A stretch of 64,000 nucleotides of DNA from an uncultured Rhodospirillaceae bacterium (GTDB lineage: Bacteria; Pseudomonadota; Alphaproteobacteria; CAAGCB01; CAG-977). The translations under genes were made by a program, and so were the position numbers. The notes beneath the pieces are model-generated. The model ran no database searches. It worked only from the letters and a program-made list of their open reading frames with translations, and was not told the origin of the DNA. Below are positions 24,838 through 36,224 of the stretch, piece after piece; position 1 is the stretch's first letter; each line of letters starts with the position of its first letter. The stretch covers positions 1 through 64,000 of the forward strand of contig URSF01000001.1 of the NCBI GenBank assembly GCA_900550445.1, given 5' to 3'.

Positions 24838-26919
24838 TTACCAGAAAAGCTGTCCGCCGAAACTTAAGTCTACGGGAATATCGGCTTTTGATCCGAAAAA
24901 ACAGGAAAAATCTAAAAAGACGGCAAATTTTTCACTGATTTCCGCACTCAGTCCGGCTCCGGTTTCGTAGATTGTGTCCGTCATGTCTTCGATAAAATCG
25001 TATCCGGCGAATCGGACGGTGCTCTTTTTGTTAAATTCCCGCAAAACGGCGGCTTTCAGATAAACTTCAAGAGGCGCCTGATTCGTTTCCCTGAAATTTT
25101 TTCCGCCCATAACGCCGGCACGTCCCATGATCGAATCGGCGTTTTTGCCAAAAACGGGCGTATTCATGTCCGTACGGTAAGATATATCAGGCAAACGCAT
25201 ATAATAAGCCTGCAGCTGCGGTTTGACAAACCAGCCGTTTTTTGAAAAGCGCCGTCCGGCAGCACCGGAAAAGCTCCAAGCATTCAAACTGTATTTTGAT
25301 CCGACTTTAAAACCGTTGGCCAGATAGCTGTCGATTTTTTGTTTGTGATGATAAAAAACACCTTCCAAATTAAAAGTGTAATCGTTTTGCGTCGTTGCCG
25401 ACGTATAAAGGCCGACGCTGTTTGTGTAAGAATGTCCTTTGCCGGGATTATTGAATTTTTGTTCCGATTGAGAATATCCCCAGTAAATTCCTGCGATCCA
25501 TTCTTTAAAATAATCCTGTTCAATCGGCAGGTCAAAACCGATCTGCGTGCCGCGGACGTTCAGGCGGCTTTTTGTATCGTCTTTGAAATTCAGACGGATT
25601 TCCCGTCCCGTTCCGCGGATCCATAAGCCGGTTTTTTTGGTAAAGCGGACTTCCTCCAGCCGTCGTCCCAGACTGTGCAGATGTGCATAAAATATGGCGT
25701 TGACAGCCGCGAAAGTATTTTTGGCAACGATTGATCCGTCATTTAAGTATGGCGTTTTGTGCAGTTGCCATGTATCGCCGACATGCGCCAGATCATAACG
25801 ATAAGCGCCGATATCCGCCGCGCCGCCGATCAGGTAAAAATTCTGATCGGCATTATCCGTATTGATCAGCGTCAGTGTTCCCGGAAAGTCTTCCGAAGCG
25901 CTGTAGTCATAAAAAGCAATGCCGTAAGTACCGCTGCCGTTTCCGACTTTTAAAACGTCGGCGACGTGTTCCGAAACAGTTGTCGTCAGCCGGAATGTTC
26001 CGGTGCCATTTAAATTGTCAATGGGAATTTCAGCGGAACTGATTTTAATGTTCACGTTTCCGTTATCCAGCAGCAAATCAGGAAGAGAAATCCCGGAATA
26101 CAAGTTTAAATCGCCGTTTTTAACAGTGGTCTGTCCGCTCAAAGAAGCGCTGCCGTAAACAAAGGCCGCGCCGCCGTCAATCGTCAGATTCGTCACCGTC
26201 GCCATATCGTTGATTTCCAGTTCTCCGCCCTTTACAACAGGAGCCGCGGCGGAAGCCTCGCTGTAAATTATCTGCCGTCCGCCGGCTAAAACGGAATTTT
26301 CAACCCTGCCGTAAACGTTTTGCCGTCCGCCGTCAATATATGTGCCGACAGCGGCGGAACCGTCGTCAACCTGCTGAATCCCGCCGGCATGAATCATCGT
26401 ACCGTTTGCCGTGCCGCCATTGGTGACGATCTGTGTTCCATTGTAAATTTGTGTGCCGTTGTCGGTCCCGTAAACGTACTGACGGCCTGTGTTTAAAATC
26501 GTATTGTTGGCTTCGGCGCCGTTCCGGATATAAAGCGTTCCGCCGTTAACCGTCGTTGTGTTGGCGCTGCCGGCATAAACGGACATTGAACCGTAGGCGT
26601 TGACGGTCGAAAAATTGGCCGTTCCGTATACTTTTTGAACGGCATTCTGCATAATGACGGAATTTTCAGATTGCCCGCCGGCGTTAACGGTTTGCTGGGC
26701 GTATGTGTAAATCGTCGAATTAAAGGAATTTCCGCCCGACATAATATTCTGCGTGCCGTAAACGATCATATCGTTAACGGTGCCATAGACGTTTTGGGTT
26801 ACAACGGTGGGGACGTTTCCGCCGTTGATTGTCGTTCCTGCGTCAACAACAGACGTTATCGCCGCGGATTGTTTTGCGAAAAAACATAAAAAGGCCGCAA
26901 AGACAACTAAGCGTATCAT
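24838..26919 (-). CDS. Autotransporter adhesin with AIDA-like repeat passenger
   Basis: 693 residues: signal peptide (cleavage near residue 20, SAA-I), a passenger (about 21-420) built of roughly 19-residue Gly-Gly/Asn-rich repeats of the pattern xVxGGxxxxxxxNGTxxV, forming a predicted beta-helix, and a C-terminal autotransporter barrel (about 430-693) ending in FW, the usual outer-membrane signature. No catalytic motif is visible, so an adhesin or surface-coat role is likely. AAGGA lies shortly before the ATG. It is flanked by housekeeping genes without mobile elements. Confidence 0.88.
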   Translation of the reverse strand: MIRLVVFAAFLCFFAKQSAAITSVVDAGTTINGGNVPTVVTQNVYGTVNDMIVYGTQNIMSGGNSFNSTIYTYAQQTVNAGGQSENSVIMQNAVQKVYGTANFSTVNAYGSMSVYAGSANTTTVNGGTLYIRNGAEANNTILNTGRQYVYGTDNGTQIYNGTQIVTNGGTANGTMIHAGGIQQVDDGSAAVGTYIDGGRQNVYGRVENSVLAGGRQIIYSEASAAAPVVKGGELEINDMATVTNLTIDGGAAFVYGSASLSGQTTVKNGDLNLYSGISLPDLLLDNGNVNIKISSAEIPIDNLNGTGTFRLTTTVSEHVADVLKVGNGSGTYGIAFYDYSASEDFPGTLTLINTDNADQNFYLIGGAADIGAYRYDLAHVGDTWQLHKTPYLNDGSIVAKNTFAAVNAIFYAHLHSLGRRLEEVRFTKKTGLWIRGTGREIRLNFKDDTKSRLNVRGTQIGFDLPIEQDYFKEWIAGIYWGYSQSEQKFNNPGKGHSYTNSVGLYTSATTQNDYTFNLEGVFYHHKQKIDSYLANGFKVGSKYSLNAWSFSGAAGRRFSKNGWFVKPQLQAYYMRLPDISYRTDMNTPVFGKNADSIMGRAGVMGGKNFRETNQAPLEVYLKAAVLREFNKKSTVRFAGYDFIEDMTDTIYETGAGLSAEISEKFAVFLDFSCFFGSKADIPVDLSFGGQLFW

Positions 26920-26982
26920 TTTAAAATTCCTTATAATCTGCCGGAATTAAAGCATGTTTTCAGATAGAAAGGGATATATCTT

Positions 26983-27441
26983 TTATGCTCGGTGGTACGG
27001 GTGTCCGTCCAAAATAGTTTTTGCCCGGTAAATTTGTTCGGCCAGCATGACGCGCGCCAACATATGCGGCCAGGTCATTTCTCCGAACGCCAAAATCAGA
27101 TCGGCTTTCTGCCTGATTTCTTCGCTGTGTCCGTCCGCGCCGCCGATCAGGAAAACAACCGCCGGAACGCTTTCGTCCTGCCAGTCGCCCAGCCGTTTGG
27201 CGAATTTTTCAGAGGATAACAACTTTCCCCGTTCGTCCATGACAACGATTTTCGCCGCGGCGGGAACGGCGGAAAGCAGAAGAGCGCCTTCGCGTTTTTT
27301 GCGCTCTTCGACGGAACCGGGTTTTTTGTCTTCAAATTCACGCACGACAACGTTCCAGCGTGTCTGTTTGATGTATTTAGACAATAAATCCAGTTCCGGA
27401 CTTGGTTTCATATGCCCGATGCAGGCAATGATAATATCCAT
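26983..27441 (-). CDS. rlmH: 23S rRNA (pseudouridine-1915-N3) methyltransferase
   Basis: A 152-residue SPOUT methyltransferase acting on helix 69 of assembled 70S ribosomes. VVFLIGGADGHSEE forms the SAM-binding knot and the C-terminal AEQIYRAKTILDGHPYHR is diagnostic. The start at 27441 is fixed by TAATG overlap with rsfS. Last gene of the rplU operon. Confidence 0.95.
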   Translation of the reverse strand: MDIIIACIGHMKPSPELDLLSKYIKQTRWNVVVREFEDKKPGSVEERKKREGALLLSAVPAAAKIVVMDERGKLLSSEKFAKRLGDWQDESVPAVVFLIGGADGHSEEIRQKADLILAFGEMTWPHMLARVMLAEQIYRAKTILDGHPYHRA

Positions 27442-27983
27442 TATTTTGTGCTGCGGCGCGGCGTTTCTTCGCCCCACAATTCTTCAATGCAGTAAAGTTC
27501 GCGCGTTTCGGGGTGGAACACATGCACGATAACATCGCCCGCGTCAACAATGACCCAGTCGCCGACGTCTTCGCCTTCAATCGAAGCGGGCACGCCCGTC
27601 TTTTTTAAACGCAGCTGAACCTGTTCTGCCAAAGCCGTTACATGCCGCGGTGCGCGCCCCGTCGCAATCACCAGATAATCCGCGATCGCCGTTTTGCCGG
27701 TCAGATTGATGACCGTGATGTCTTCGGCTTTGCCGTTGGACAGCGTTTTTTCGATCAGCGCGACGATTTTCTTTTCTTCGGCGTTTTCTTTGGGTTTTGC
27801 GGCTTTTTTCAAAAGCTTTTCATTTTTTTCTTTGGCTTTTAAAATCTTTTTAACCGTTTTTTTGACGGTTTTTTTGATTTCTTTTTTAGTCGCTTTGACG
27901 ACTTTTTTTTCCGAAGCGGTTTTGTCGGTTTTTGTTGTTTTCTTTGCTTTTTCAGTCGTTTTATCGGATTTTTTTACGGGCAT
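27441..27983 (-). CDS. rsfS: Ribosomal silencing factor RsfS with Lys-rich N-terminal extension
   Basis: Binds L14 and blocks 50S-30S joining in stationary phase. The conserved domain is the last 110 residues (from about 70), with GKTAIADYLVIATG, GDWVIVDAGDVIVHVF and ELYCIEELW. The first about 67 residues are an extra segment made almost wholly of Lys, Thr, Glu and Ala with repeats such as KKTVKKTVKK, resembling histone-H1-like tails. The start codon 5 bases before the nadD stop and the good frame support that it is translated. Coupled to rlmH by TAATG. Confidence 0.92.
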   Translation of the reverse strand: MPVKKSDKTTEKAKKTTKTDKTASEKKVVKATKKEIKKTVKKTVKKILKAKEKNEKLLKKAAKPKENAEEKKIVALIEKTLSNGKAEDITVINLTGKTAIADYLVIATGRAPRHVTALAEQVQLRLKKTGVPASIEGEDVGDWVIVDAGDVIVHVFHPETRELYCIEELWGEETPRRSTK

Positions 27984-27987
27984 GATT

Positions 27988-28587
27988 TTAATCTCCTACT
28001 TGAAATAAACCTTTGTTGCGAATTTCGGTTGCCGAAGCCGGGTGTTTCCTGATCGGCAGGAAAATCCAGGCCGGCGGTTTCATAAAAGCCAGTCGGTGCG
28101 CTTCCTGCGGCAGGTGCCGGTATAAACGGTACAACCGTGCCGTTTTGCCGTGAAGAGCTCTTAAAGCATAATTTTTTCTGGCAAAAACGGCAATGGGAAC
28201 GGCATGCATGATTGACCGCCAGCAATACCAGTGATGAAATTCCAGCAAATTGTCAGCTCCCATCAGCCAGACAAAGCTGATATCCGGATACATTTCCTGC
28301 AATTTGGAAATCGTGTCGATCGTGTAACGCGTATTGATTTCCTGTTCGACGCGCGACACTTTGATCCGCGGGTGGGACGCAATTTTTTCGGCGCTGGCGA
28401 CCCGCCGGTCATAAGACGCCATATCTTTGGCTTGTTTTAACGGATTTAAAGGGGAAACAAGCCACCATACTTCGTCTAATCCCAACAGCTTTAAAGCCTG
28501 CAGGCTGATATGACGATGGCCATCGTGAGCCGGATTAAAAGATCCGCCCAGCAGCCCGACTGTTTTACGGACGAATCTGACCGGCAC
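27988..28587 (-). CDS. nadD: Nicotinate-nucleotide adenylyltransferase
   Basis: Joins nicotinate mononucleotide and ATP in NAD synthesis. 199 residues with LGGSFNPAHDGHRHIS (the HxGH nucleotide-binding motif), FVWLMGADNL in the middle and the ASATEIR variant of the ISSTxIR motif. The start overlaps the end of proA by 23 bases. Confidence 0.94.
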   Translation of the reverse strand: MPVRFVRKTVGLLGGSFNPAHDGHRHISLQALKLLGLDEVWWLVSPLNPLKQAKDMASYDRRVASAEKIASHPRIKVSRVEQEINTRYTIDTISKLQEMYPDISFVWLMGADNLLEFHHWYCWRSIMHAVPIAVFARKNYALRALHGKTARLYRLYRHLPQEAHRLAFMKPPAWIFLPIRKHPASATEIRNKGLFQVGD

Positions 28588-29812
28588 CGCGCACCTGATA
28601 TTTAAAAGTGGTTAACTGTTCCAGACCGATCGGTCCTCTGGCATGCAGACGGCCCGTCGCAATTCCGATTTCCGCCCCCATGCCGAATTCGCCGCCGTCG
28701 CAGAACTGCGTTGACGCGTTGTGCATGACGACGGCGCTGTCGACTTCGTTTAAAAACTTATCGGCGGCCGCCGGATCTTCGGTCAAAACGGATTCCGTAT
28801 GATGCGAACTGTGCCGCGCGATGTGCGCGACAGCTTCGTCCATGCCGCTGACGACACGCACGGAAACGACCGGCGCCAGATACTCCGTATCCCAATCCGC
28901 GTCGACGGCCGGAATAACACGGCTGTCCAGCCGTTGCGTTTTTTCATCGCCGCGCACTTCGCAGCCGGCCGTGATCAGGTCGTCAATCACGGCAGGCAGA
29001 ATGGTTTGGGAAACGTCGTCGTCGCACAAAATCGTTTCCGTGGAATTGCACGTTCCCGTCCGGCGCATTTTGGCGTTTAAAACGACCCGGCGCGCTTTTT
29101 CGATATCCGCCGCCGCGTGAATATAAGTGTGGCAGATTCCGTTTAAATGTTTAAACAGAGGAATTTTGCTTTCTTCCGTAATTCTTTGGATCAAAGACTT
29201 TCCGCCGCGCGGGACGATCACGTCAATATATTCGTCCAGCTTGAGCATTTCACCCACTGCCGCGCGGTCGGCCGTCGGAACGGATTGAATACAGTCTTCG
29301 GGCAGTCCGGCGGCTTTTAAACCGGCGTGCATGATTTCAGCGATTTTTGCCGAAGAATGAAAACTGTCGGATCCGCCGCGCAGAATTACGGCATTGCCAG
29401 ATTTAAAACACAAAGCCCCCGCGTCGGCGGTAACGTTCGGGCGGCTTTCGTAAATCACGCCGATAACGCCCAAAGGAACGGCGACGCGCGTGATGACAAG
29501 CCCGTTCGGGCGCGTCCATTCGGCCAGTTTTCTGCCGACGGGATCGGGCAGGGCGGCAATGTCGTCCAATCCTTTGGCCATTGCTTCAATCCGGTCCGCA
29601 TTCAGCAGCAACCGGTCGCGCATGGCGGCCGACGTTTCCGCAGATAAAGCGTTCATATCGGCATTGTTGGCTTCCAACAGTTCGTCAACGCCGGCGCGCA
29701 TTAATTTCGCGGCGGCCGTCAAAGCTCGGTTTTTTTGTTCGGTCGGCGCATTTGCCAGAATACGGGCGGCTGCTTTGGCTTTTTGCCCCATGGAACGCAT
29801 CAGCTCTTTCAT
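28565..29812 (-). CDS. proA: Gamma-glutamyl phosphate reductase
   Basis: Second step of proline synthesis: reduces glutamyl-5-phosphate with NADPH. 415 residues of the aldehyde-dehydrogenase fold; the catalytic Cys lies in RRTGTCNSTET (near residue 255), and the N-terminal helical start and the late FGMGAEIGIATGRLHARGP block are intact. Two bases separate it from proB. Confidence 0.96.
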   Translation of the reverse strand: MKELMRSMGQKAKAAARILANAPTEQKNRALTAAAKLMRAGVDELLEANNADMNALSAETSAAMRDRLLLNADRIEAMAKGLDDIAALPDPVGRKLAEWTRPNGLVITRVAVPLGVIGVIYESRPNVTADAGALCFKSGNAVILRGGSDSFHSSAKIAEIMHAGLKAAGLPEDCIQSVPTADRAAVGEMLKLDEYIDVIVPRGGKSLIQRITEESKIPLFKHLNGICHTYIHAAADIEKARRVVLNAKMRRTGTCNSTETILCDDDVSQTILPAVIDDLITAGCEVRGDEKTQRLDSRVIPAVDADWDTEYLAPVVSVRVVSGMDEAVAHIARHSSHHTESVLTEDPAAADKFLNEVDSAVVMHNASTQFCDGGEFGMGAEIGIATGRLHARGPIGLEQLTTFKYQVRGAGQIRP

Positions 29813-29814
29813 TG

Positions 29815-32047
<2,233 letters not shown>

Positions 32048-32060
32048 TTAGCCGAAAACC

Positions 32061-32315
32061 TTATTCCGTTACAACAGAAACGTATACTCTGTCGTCGGCT
32101 TTGCGCGTAAAGGCGACGCGGCCTTCCGCCGTTGCAAAAATGGTGTGATCCCGGCCTAAACCGACATTTTCACCCGTACGATATTTCGTACCGCGCTGGC
32201 GGACGATGATGTTACCCGGGATAACGGCCTGACCGCCGGATTTTTTCAAACCCAAACGTTTACTTTCGGAATCGCGCCCGTTTCTGGTGCTGCCGCCTGC
32301 TTTCTTATGAGCCAT
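32061..32315 (-). CDS. rpmA: 50S ribosomal protein L27
   Basis: 84 residues with the canonical [16 protein letters not shown] start and [19 protein letters not shown], whose N-terminal tail reaches the peptidyl transferase centre. No cleavable N-terminal extension of the Firmicutes type. It follows rplU by 27 bases. Confidence 0.98.
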   Translation of the reverse strand: MAHKKAGGSTRNGRDSESKRLGLKKSGGQAVIPGNIIVRQRGTKYRTGENVGLGRDHTIFATAEGRVAFTRKADDRVYVSVVTE

Positions 32316-32342
32316 AGCTTATCTCCTTAAAACTTAAAGTGA

Positions 32343-32642
32343 TTATTCGGCGATATCCGTGATCTTGACGATCGAGATATACTGACGATGACCGTTTTTA
32401 CGACGATACCCCTGACGGCGTTTCTTTTTGAAAACGATAACCGTGTCATCGCGTGTCTGTTTGACGACTTTCGCCGAAACTTTGGCGCCGGCAACGGTCG
32501 GCGTACCGATTTTTTCACCGAGGGCAAGCACATTGTCAAATGTCACAGTAGAGCCGATCTCTGCATTGAGTTTTTCAATGACGATCACATCATCTTTTGC
32601 GACCTTATACTGCTTGCCGCCTGTCTTAATAACTGCGAACAT
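32343..32642 (-). CDS. rplU: 50S ribosomal protein L21
   Basis: 99 residues beginning [14 protein letters not shown] and ending in the basic [13 protein letters not shown] region that contacts 23S rRNA. The ATG at 32642 fits family length, with GGTGAAG before it; an ATG at 32654 would add four residues. First gene of a long operon running to rlmH. Confidence 0.97.
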   Translation of the reverse strand: MFAVIKTGGKQYKVAKDDVIVIEKLNAEIGSTVTFDNVLALGEKIGTPTVAGAKVSAKVVKQTRDDTVIVFKKKRRQGYRRKNGHRQYISIVKITDIAE

Positions 32643-32672
32643 TTTCTTCACCATCTTATGAAATCTATAACA

Positions 32673-32693
32673 AAAGCAGAATTGTTCCGCTTT
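32673..32693 (-). promoter_or_regulatory. Hairpin in the rplU 5' leader
   Basis: A 9-bp stem with one G-U (AAAGCGGAA pairing TTCTGCTTT) around a 3-base loop, in the short untranslated leader between the promoter and rplU. L21 leader regulation exists in other phyla; whether this hairpin is regulatory is an inference. Confidence 0.35.
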
Positions 32694-32704
32694 AAAGAGA
32701 GCTT

Positions 32705-32734
32705 TTTATAGCCAGAAATTCAGGGATTTGTCAA
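32705..32734 (-). promoter_or_regulatory. Sigma70 promoter of the rplU operon
   Basis: A perfect TTGACA (32734-32729) and TATAAA (32710-32705) with an 18-base spacer, about 60 bases before rplU. It is the strongest promoter match I found on this strand and fits a ribosomal-protein operon. Confidence 0.8.
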
Positions 32735-32758
32735 CAGGATATTTAACATCGGGCGCAT

Positions 32759-33667
32759 TTATTTTTTCCGCGGGTGAATCTGGTCGGCAAATCTTTGCGC
32801 CAAACGGGAAAACGGCAGGGACTGCACCCATACTTTCCCGGGGCCGCGCATGTCGGCGAAAAACAATCCGGACCCGCCGAAGATCTGCGATTTTATGCTG
32901 CCCGTTCCGGTAACGTTAAAGTATACGGACGGCTGAAAAGCCACCAGACAGCCGACGTCAACCTGTAAAGATTCGCCTTCCTGCAGATCTATTTCGCCGA
33001 TTGTCCCGCCGGCATGAATGAAAACGACTCCGTCGCCGCTGAGGCGTTGCATGATAAAACCGCTGCCGCCGAACAGGGCGGTCATAATCTTTTTTTGAAA
33101 ATAAATGCCGATGTCGACGTCTGCCTGCGCGCATAAAAAGCTGTCTTTCTGGCAGATGATTTCCCCGCCGAATCCGGACAGGGACACCGGTATGATTTTG
33201 CCGGGATACGGAGCTGAAAAAGCGACTTTGGCAGGTTCGTCAAGCGTATTGATAAAGGAAGATAAAAACGCGCTTTCTCCGGACAACACCCGTTTGCCGG
33301 CGCCGAAAATCTTGCCGAAAATGCTCTGTTTGCGGCCGGTTCCGAATAAAGCTTCCAGATCAACGGCCAATTCCTTGTAAATCATGGCGCCGGGTTCGGC
33401 GATGACGGCTTCTCCGGGCTGCAGGCATATTTCAACATACTGCATGTCGTCGCCGCAGATTTTAAAATCCAGGCCCGAGTTGAAATAAACGCCGGACGGC
33501 GGCGTTGTCTGCGATAAATTTGTTAAAACGGAAAAACGATCCGCCGGAACCCATTCGGGCATTCCTTCGCGCCAGACCAGACAATCCGGGTGAACTTGAA
33601 TAAAACGGGAAGCGTCTTCCAATGAAAAGGGGCCGTATTTTTGATTACCGGATAAACAATACCACAT
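32759..33667 (-). CDS. GYF_2-AIM24 (TIGR00266) family protein
   Basis: 302 residues: an N-terminal GYF_2 domain (1-50, with MWYCLSGNQKYGPFS and WREGMPEWVPA, usually a Pro-rich-ligand binder) fused to an AIM24/TIGR00266 beta-prism domain (about 68-295) with VEICLQPGEAVIAEPGAM, GGEIICQKDSFLC and GSGFIMQRLSGDG. AIM24-like proteins are widespread and poorly understood; in mitochondria the relative supports cristae organisation. No signal peptide or membrane helix is seen. Confidence 0.85.
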   Translation of the reverse strand: MWYCLSGNQKYGPFSLEDASRFIQVHPDCLVWREGMPEWVPADRFSVLTNLSQTTPPSGVYFNSGLDFKICGDDMQYVEICLQPGEAVIAEPGAMIYKELAVDLEALFGTGRKQSIFGKIFGAGKRVLSGESAFLSSFINTLDEPAKVAFSAPYPGKIIPVSLSGFGGEIICQKDSFLCAQADVDIGIYFQKKIMTALFGGSGFIMQRLSGDGVVFIHAGGTIGEIDLQEGESLQVDVGCLVAFQPSVYFNVTGTGSIKSQIFGGSGLFFADMRGPGKVWVQSLPFSRLAQRFADQIHPRKK

Positions 33668-33691
33668 GGTTAATTCCTCCGATTTATTTTT

Positions 33692-34915
33692 TTAATATTT
33701 ATGCAGCAGCGTCGTTCCGACCCGCCGGTTGCGCGGGTTTTTGGACATTAAGTGCTGAACATAACGTCCCTGGAACAGGGTGACGTTGTACTTTTTTGCA
33801 ACCAGCAGAGCTTCTTCGTCGTCCACGCGGCATAAAATAGCCCGGTTCGGACCGATATTGATCAGGCGTTCGGTCAATTCGGCGTCTTCCTGCAGGGCAA
33901 AAGGCAAATCCTGATGCCACGTCAGTTTGACATAATCGGCTGACAAACGTTCCCGGTCGATAAATTTCAGCGTTTTGTATGTTACGCCGTCAATGCAGAT
34001 CTTGTACCCCAGATTTTGCGCATAATCCCTGGCTGTCAGATAAGAACGCAGATCGCTGAAAATATCAATCGGCTGCAGTTCCAGAACAATCGTGTTTTTC
34101 ATACTGGAACGAATGTTGTCGTCAAATTCGCGGAATTCTTCGGACAGGATTGTCGAAATATTCAGGTTTAATGAAAAATCATGCGTAAAAGCGCCGTCGT
34201 CATGCCTGGAAACGCTGTTCAAAACACGTTTGTCCAGCGTTTCGGTCAGATCCTGAAACAGCCACGGTGTTGCCGTCAAAGAAACGCCCGGCAGAATCGA
34301 TTCGCCCAGATCCGCGATTGAAACAAAGACCTCTTCAAATAAAGGCTGCGGCTGGGCGTCTTCCAGAATGATACAGACGGACTGGCGGCGGATCATATTT
34401 GAAAAATCCGTATTTTGCAGCGCTTTGGATACGCGCGCCAGCATTTCCGGCGTAAACAGTTTTTGATTTTTATCAAAAACCGGCGGCGCGACAAATTTCT
34501 TCTTTTCTTTCTTTTCGCTTAAAACTCTGGCCGGCCCGTTGCCGATCCGCGAAATTTCATACGTCAGCGCTTCTTTGTCTTCGGGCAGGCTGTAAACCCT
34601 TTCCAGCAATTTTTCCGCCTGCATTGTTTGTTTGTCGGCAGAAAAGTGCATCCATGTTTTAATCAATGCCGCCCGGACGGTGTTGTCGCTGATTTTGGGG
34701 GAGTAGACAATGAATATATCATCGTTTTTCAGGCAAAAAGCCTGTCCGTACAAAGCCAAAACGTCATAAAAGCTGTTGACGATCGTATTCAGCAGACTGT
34801 CTTTGCGCAGCGTTTCGTCAATCTGGGAAATTTTTAACTGCAAAACGGTCAGTTTTTGATCGGCTTTTATCGGGCCGGCCAGGTAATGGCGAAGTGGTTC
34901 TTCCTGATTAATCAT
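33692..34915 (-). CDS. Degenerate GGDEF-EAL-like protein, second of a tandem pair
   Basis: 407 residues. The C-terminal half (about 165-400) has the outline of an EAL domain but with substituted catalytic motifs: the EAL position reads VLELQPID, LNLNISTI replaces the N-containing strand, CIDGV stands for the DDFG region, VKLTWH keeps the Lys region, and FQGRYV keeps the QG(Y/F) loop. The N-terminal half (about 15-110, with LKNDDIFIVYSP) resembles a degenerate GGDEF or PAS-like module. It is unlikely to hydrolyse c-di-GMP and may act by binding. It shares TGATG with its paralogue. Confidence 0.6.
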   Translation of the reverse strand: MINQEEPLRHYLAGPIKADQKLTVLQLKISQIDETLRKDSLLNTIVNSFYDVLALYGQAFCLKNDDIFIVYSPKISDNTVRAALIKTWMHFSADKQTMQAEKLLERVYSLPEDKEALTYEISRIGNGPARVLSEKKEKKKFVAPPVFDKNQKLFTPEMLARVSKALQNTDFSNMIRRQSVCIILEDAQPQPLFEEVFVSIADLGESILPGVSLTATPWLFQDLTETLDKRVLNSVSRHDDGAFTHDFSLNLNISTILSEEFREFDDNIRSSMKNTIVLELQPIDIFSDLRSYLTARDYAQNLGYKICIDGVTYKTLKFIDRERLSADYVKLTWHQDLPFALQEDAELTERLINIGPNRAILCRVDDEEALLVAKKYNVTLFQGRYVQHLMSKNPRNRRVGTTLLHKY

Positions 34916-36180
34916 CAGCGGCTCCCTTTGTTGTATTCAATCGGCATATCTAACCGTTCCGGCATCAGGCAGCCCGCCTTTTGCGCGCCGGCGATACCGG
35001 CTTTTCTGGAAACGCACTGCGCCTGCGTGCAGTTTTTTCTCTGCGGGCAGCTTTTTCTGATTTTCGCCGCCGTCAGCGCGTCAATAAAATATCCCTGAAA
35101 TTTCCGGATATTGTGCATTAATCCCCAGCGCAGAGAATCTTCGTCTTCACAACGCATTAAGATTATGCGTTCCGGGTCGATTTCTCTCAGCCTGTCCGAT
35201 TCGGTTTCTTTATTCAGCGCCGGCGTCCAGTTTAATTTCATCAAATCCGAATCCAGAATGTTCATGTCCATGAACTCAAAAGAAATCGGGTGCAGACCGT
35301 CGATTAAAATCTGATGCCCCGCTTCATGCAGTAAATCCCGGGCGACCAGATAATTTTGGGTGTTCTGAATAATATCCATCAGCTGGACTTCGACAATAAT
35401 CGACATGTTTTCAGGCATTTCTGCCAAAAACTGTTCAAAAGCCGGCGTAAAAATAGTGGAAATGTTTAAATTCAACGAAATGTTTTTCGGCGTATGCGCA
35501 AACAGTTCCTTGAAAATGCCCAGCATTCTTTTATCCAGCGTTTCGCTGAGGTGTTGAAAAAGCCAGCGGTTGGATAAAACGTTTACGTCGGGGGCGATCG
35601 CTTTTTTCAGATCGGCCATGGACGTAAAATATTCCAGAAACAGTGAAGAAAGGCCGCCTTCGGGCGTGATTCGGACGGCTTCCTGCCGGCGGATAATTTT
35701 TAAAATATTGAATCCCTGAATATTGCGCAGAATTGCGTCCAGATGTTCGGGAGCCAGCGGAATTTCTTTTTTTTGAAACTGTTGGTTTTCAACGGCGGCC
35801 TGCCGTTCTTTGGCATAAGCCATAACCATATCAAAATCACGGTTTAAAGGATAAACGCGTATAAAATCATTAGGGTGAGACGCGGCAAAAGAATCGGACT
35901 GAAATATCCGCCGGATAGAAGAAACCGTGTCCGTCAGCGACTGCGGCAGGATATTCTGTCCGACGACCATAATGTCGTTGTTGGACAGCACGAACAGTCC
36001 GGATTGTGATTTGATAATCAGTTCGTTCAGGGCGCCGAGCGTCATCTGAACATGGTTTTGCGTGCGGTTGGCCGGATTAAGCGCGGATATCTTTACAAGA
36101 AGAGCCGTTGAACCCGCTTTCATCGGTTCAATGCGTTTTAATTTGTCAAGAAGCTGCTGTTCCGCTTTTGCCGCGCTCAC
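34915..36180 (-). CDS. Degenerate GGDEF-EAL-like protein with Cys-rich tail, first of a tandem pair
   Basis: 421 residues, paralogous to the next gene over most of its length: SNNDIMVVGQ mirrors the N-terminal module, WLFQHLSETLDKRML and SLNLNISTIF are nearly shared, VEVQLMDI replaces EAL, LIDGLHP the DDFG region and FQGYFID the final loop. A unique C-terminal tail (about 380-415) carries four Cys (CPQRKNC, QC and AGC), suggesting a metal or Fe-S site. No signal peptide or membrane helix. I infer a gene duplication and loss of phosphodiesterase activity. Confidence 0.6.
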   Translation of the reverse strand: MSAAKAEQQLLDKLKRIEPMKAGSTALLVKISALNPANRTQNHVQMTLGALNELIIKSQSGLFVLSNNDIMVVGQNILPQSLTDTVSSIRRIFQSDSFAASHPNDFIRVYPLNRDFDMVMAYAKERQAAVENQQFQKKEIPLAPEHLDAILRNIQGFNILKIIRRQEAVRITPEGGLSSLFLEYFTSMADLKKAIAPDVNVLSNRWLFQHLSETLDKRMLGIFKELFAHTPKNISLNLNISTIFTPAFEQFLAEMPENMSIIVEVQLMDIIQNTQNYLVARDLLHEAGHQILIDGLHPISFEFMDMNILDSDLMKLNWTPALNKETESDRLREIDPERIILMRCEDEDSLRWGLMHNIRKFQGYFIDALTAAKIRKSCPQRKNCTQAQCVSRKAGIAGAQKAGCLMPERLDMPIEYNKGSR

Positions 36181-36224
36181 AAAGAATCCTTTCCCTCCCG
36201 TTTTCCGGGATTATCTTAATTATC

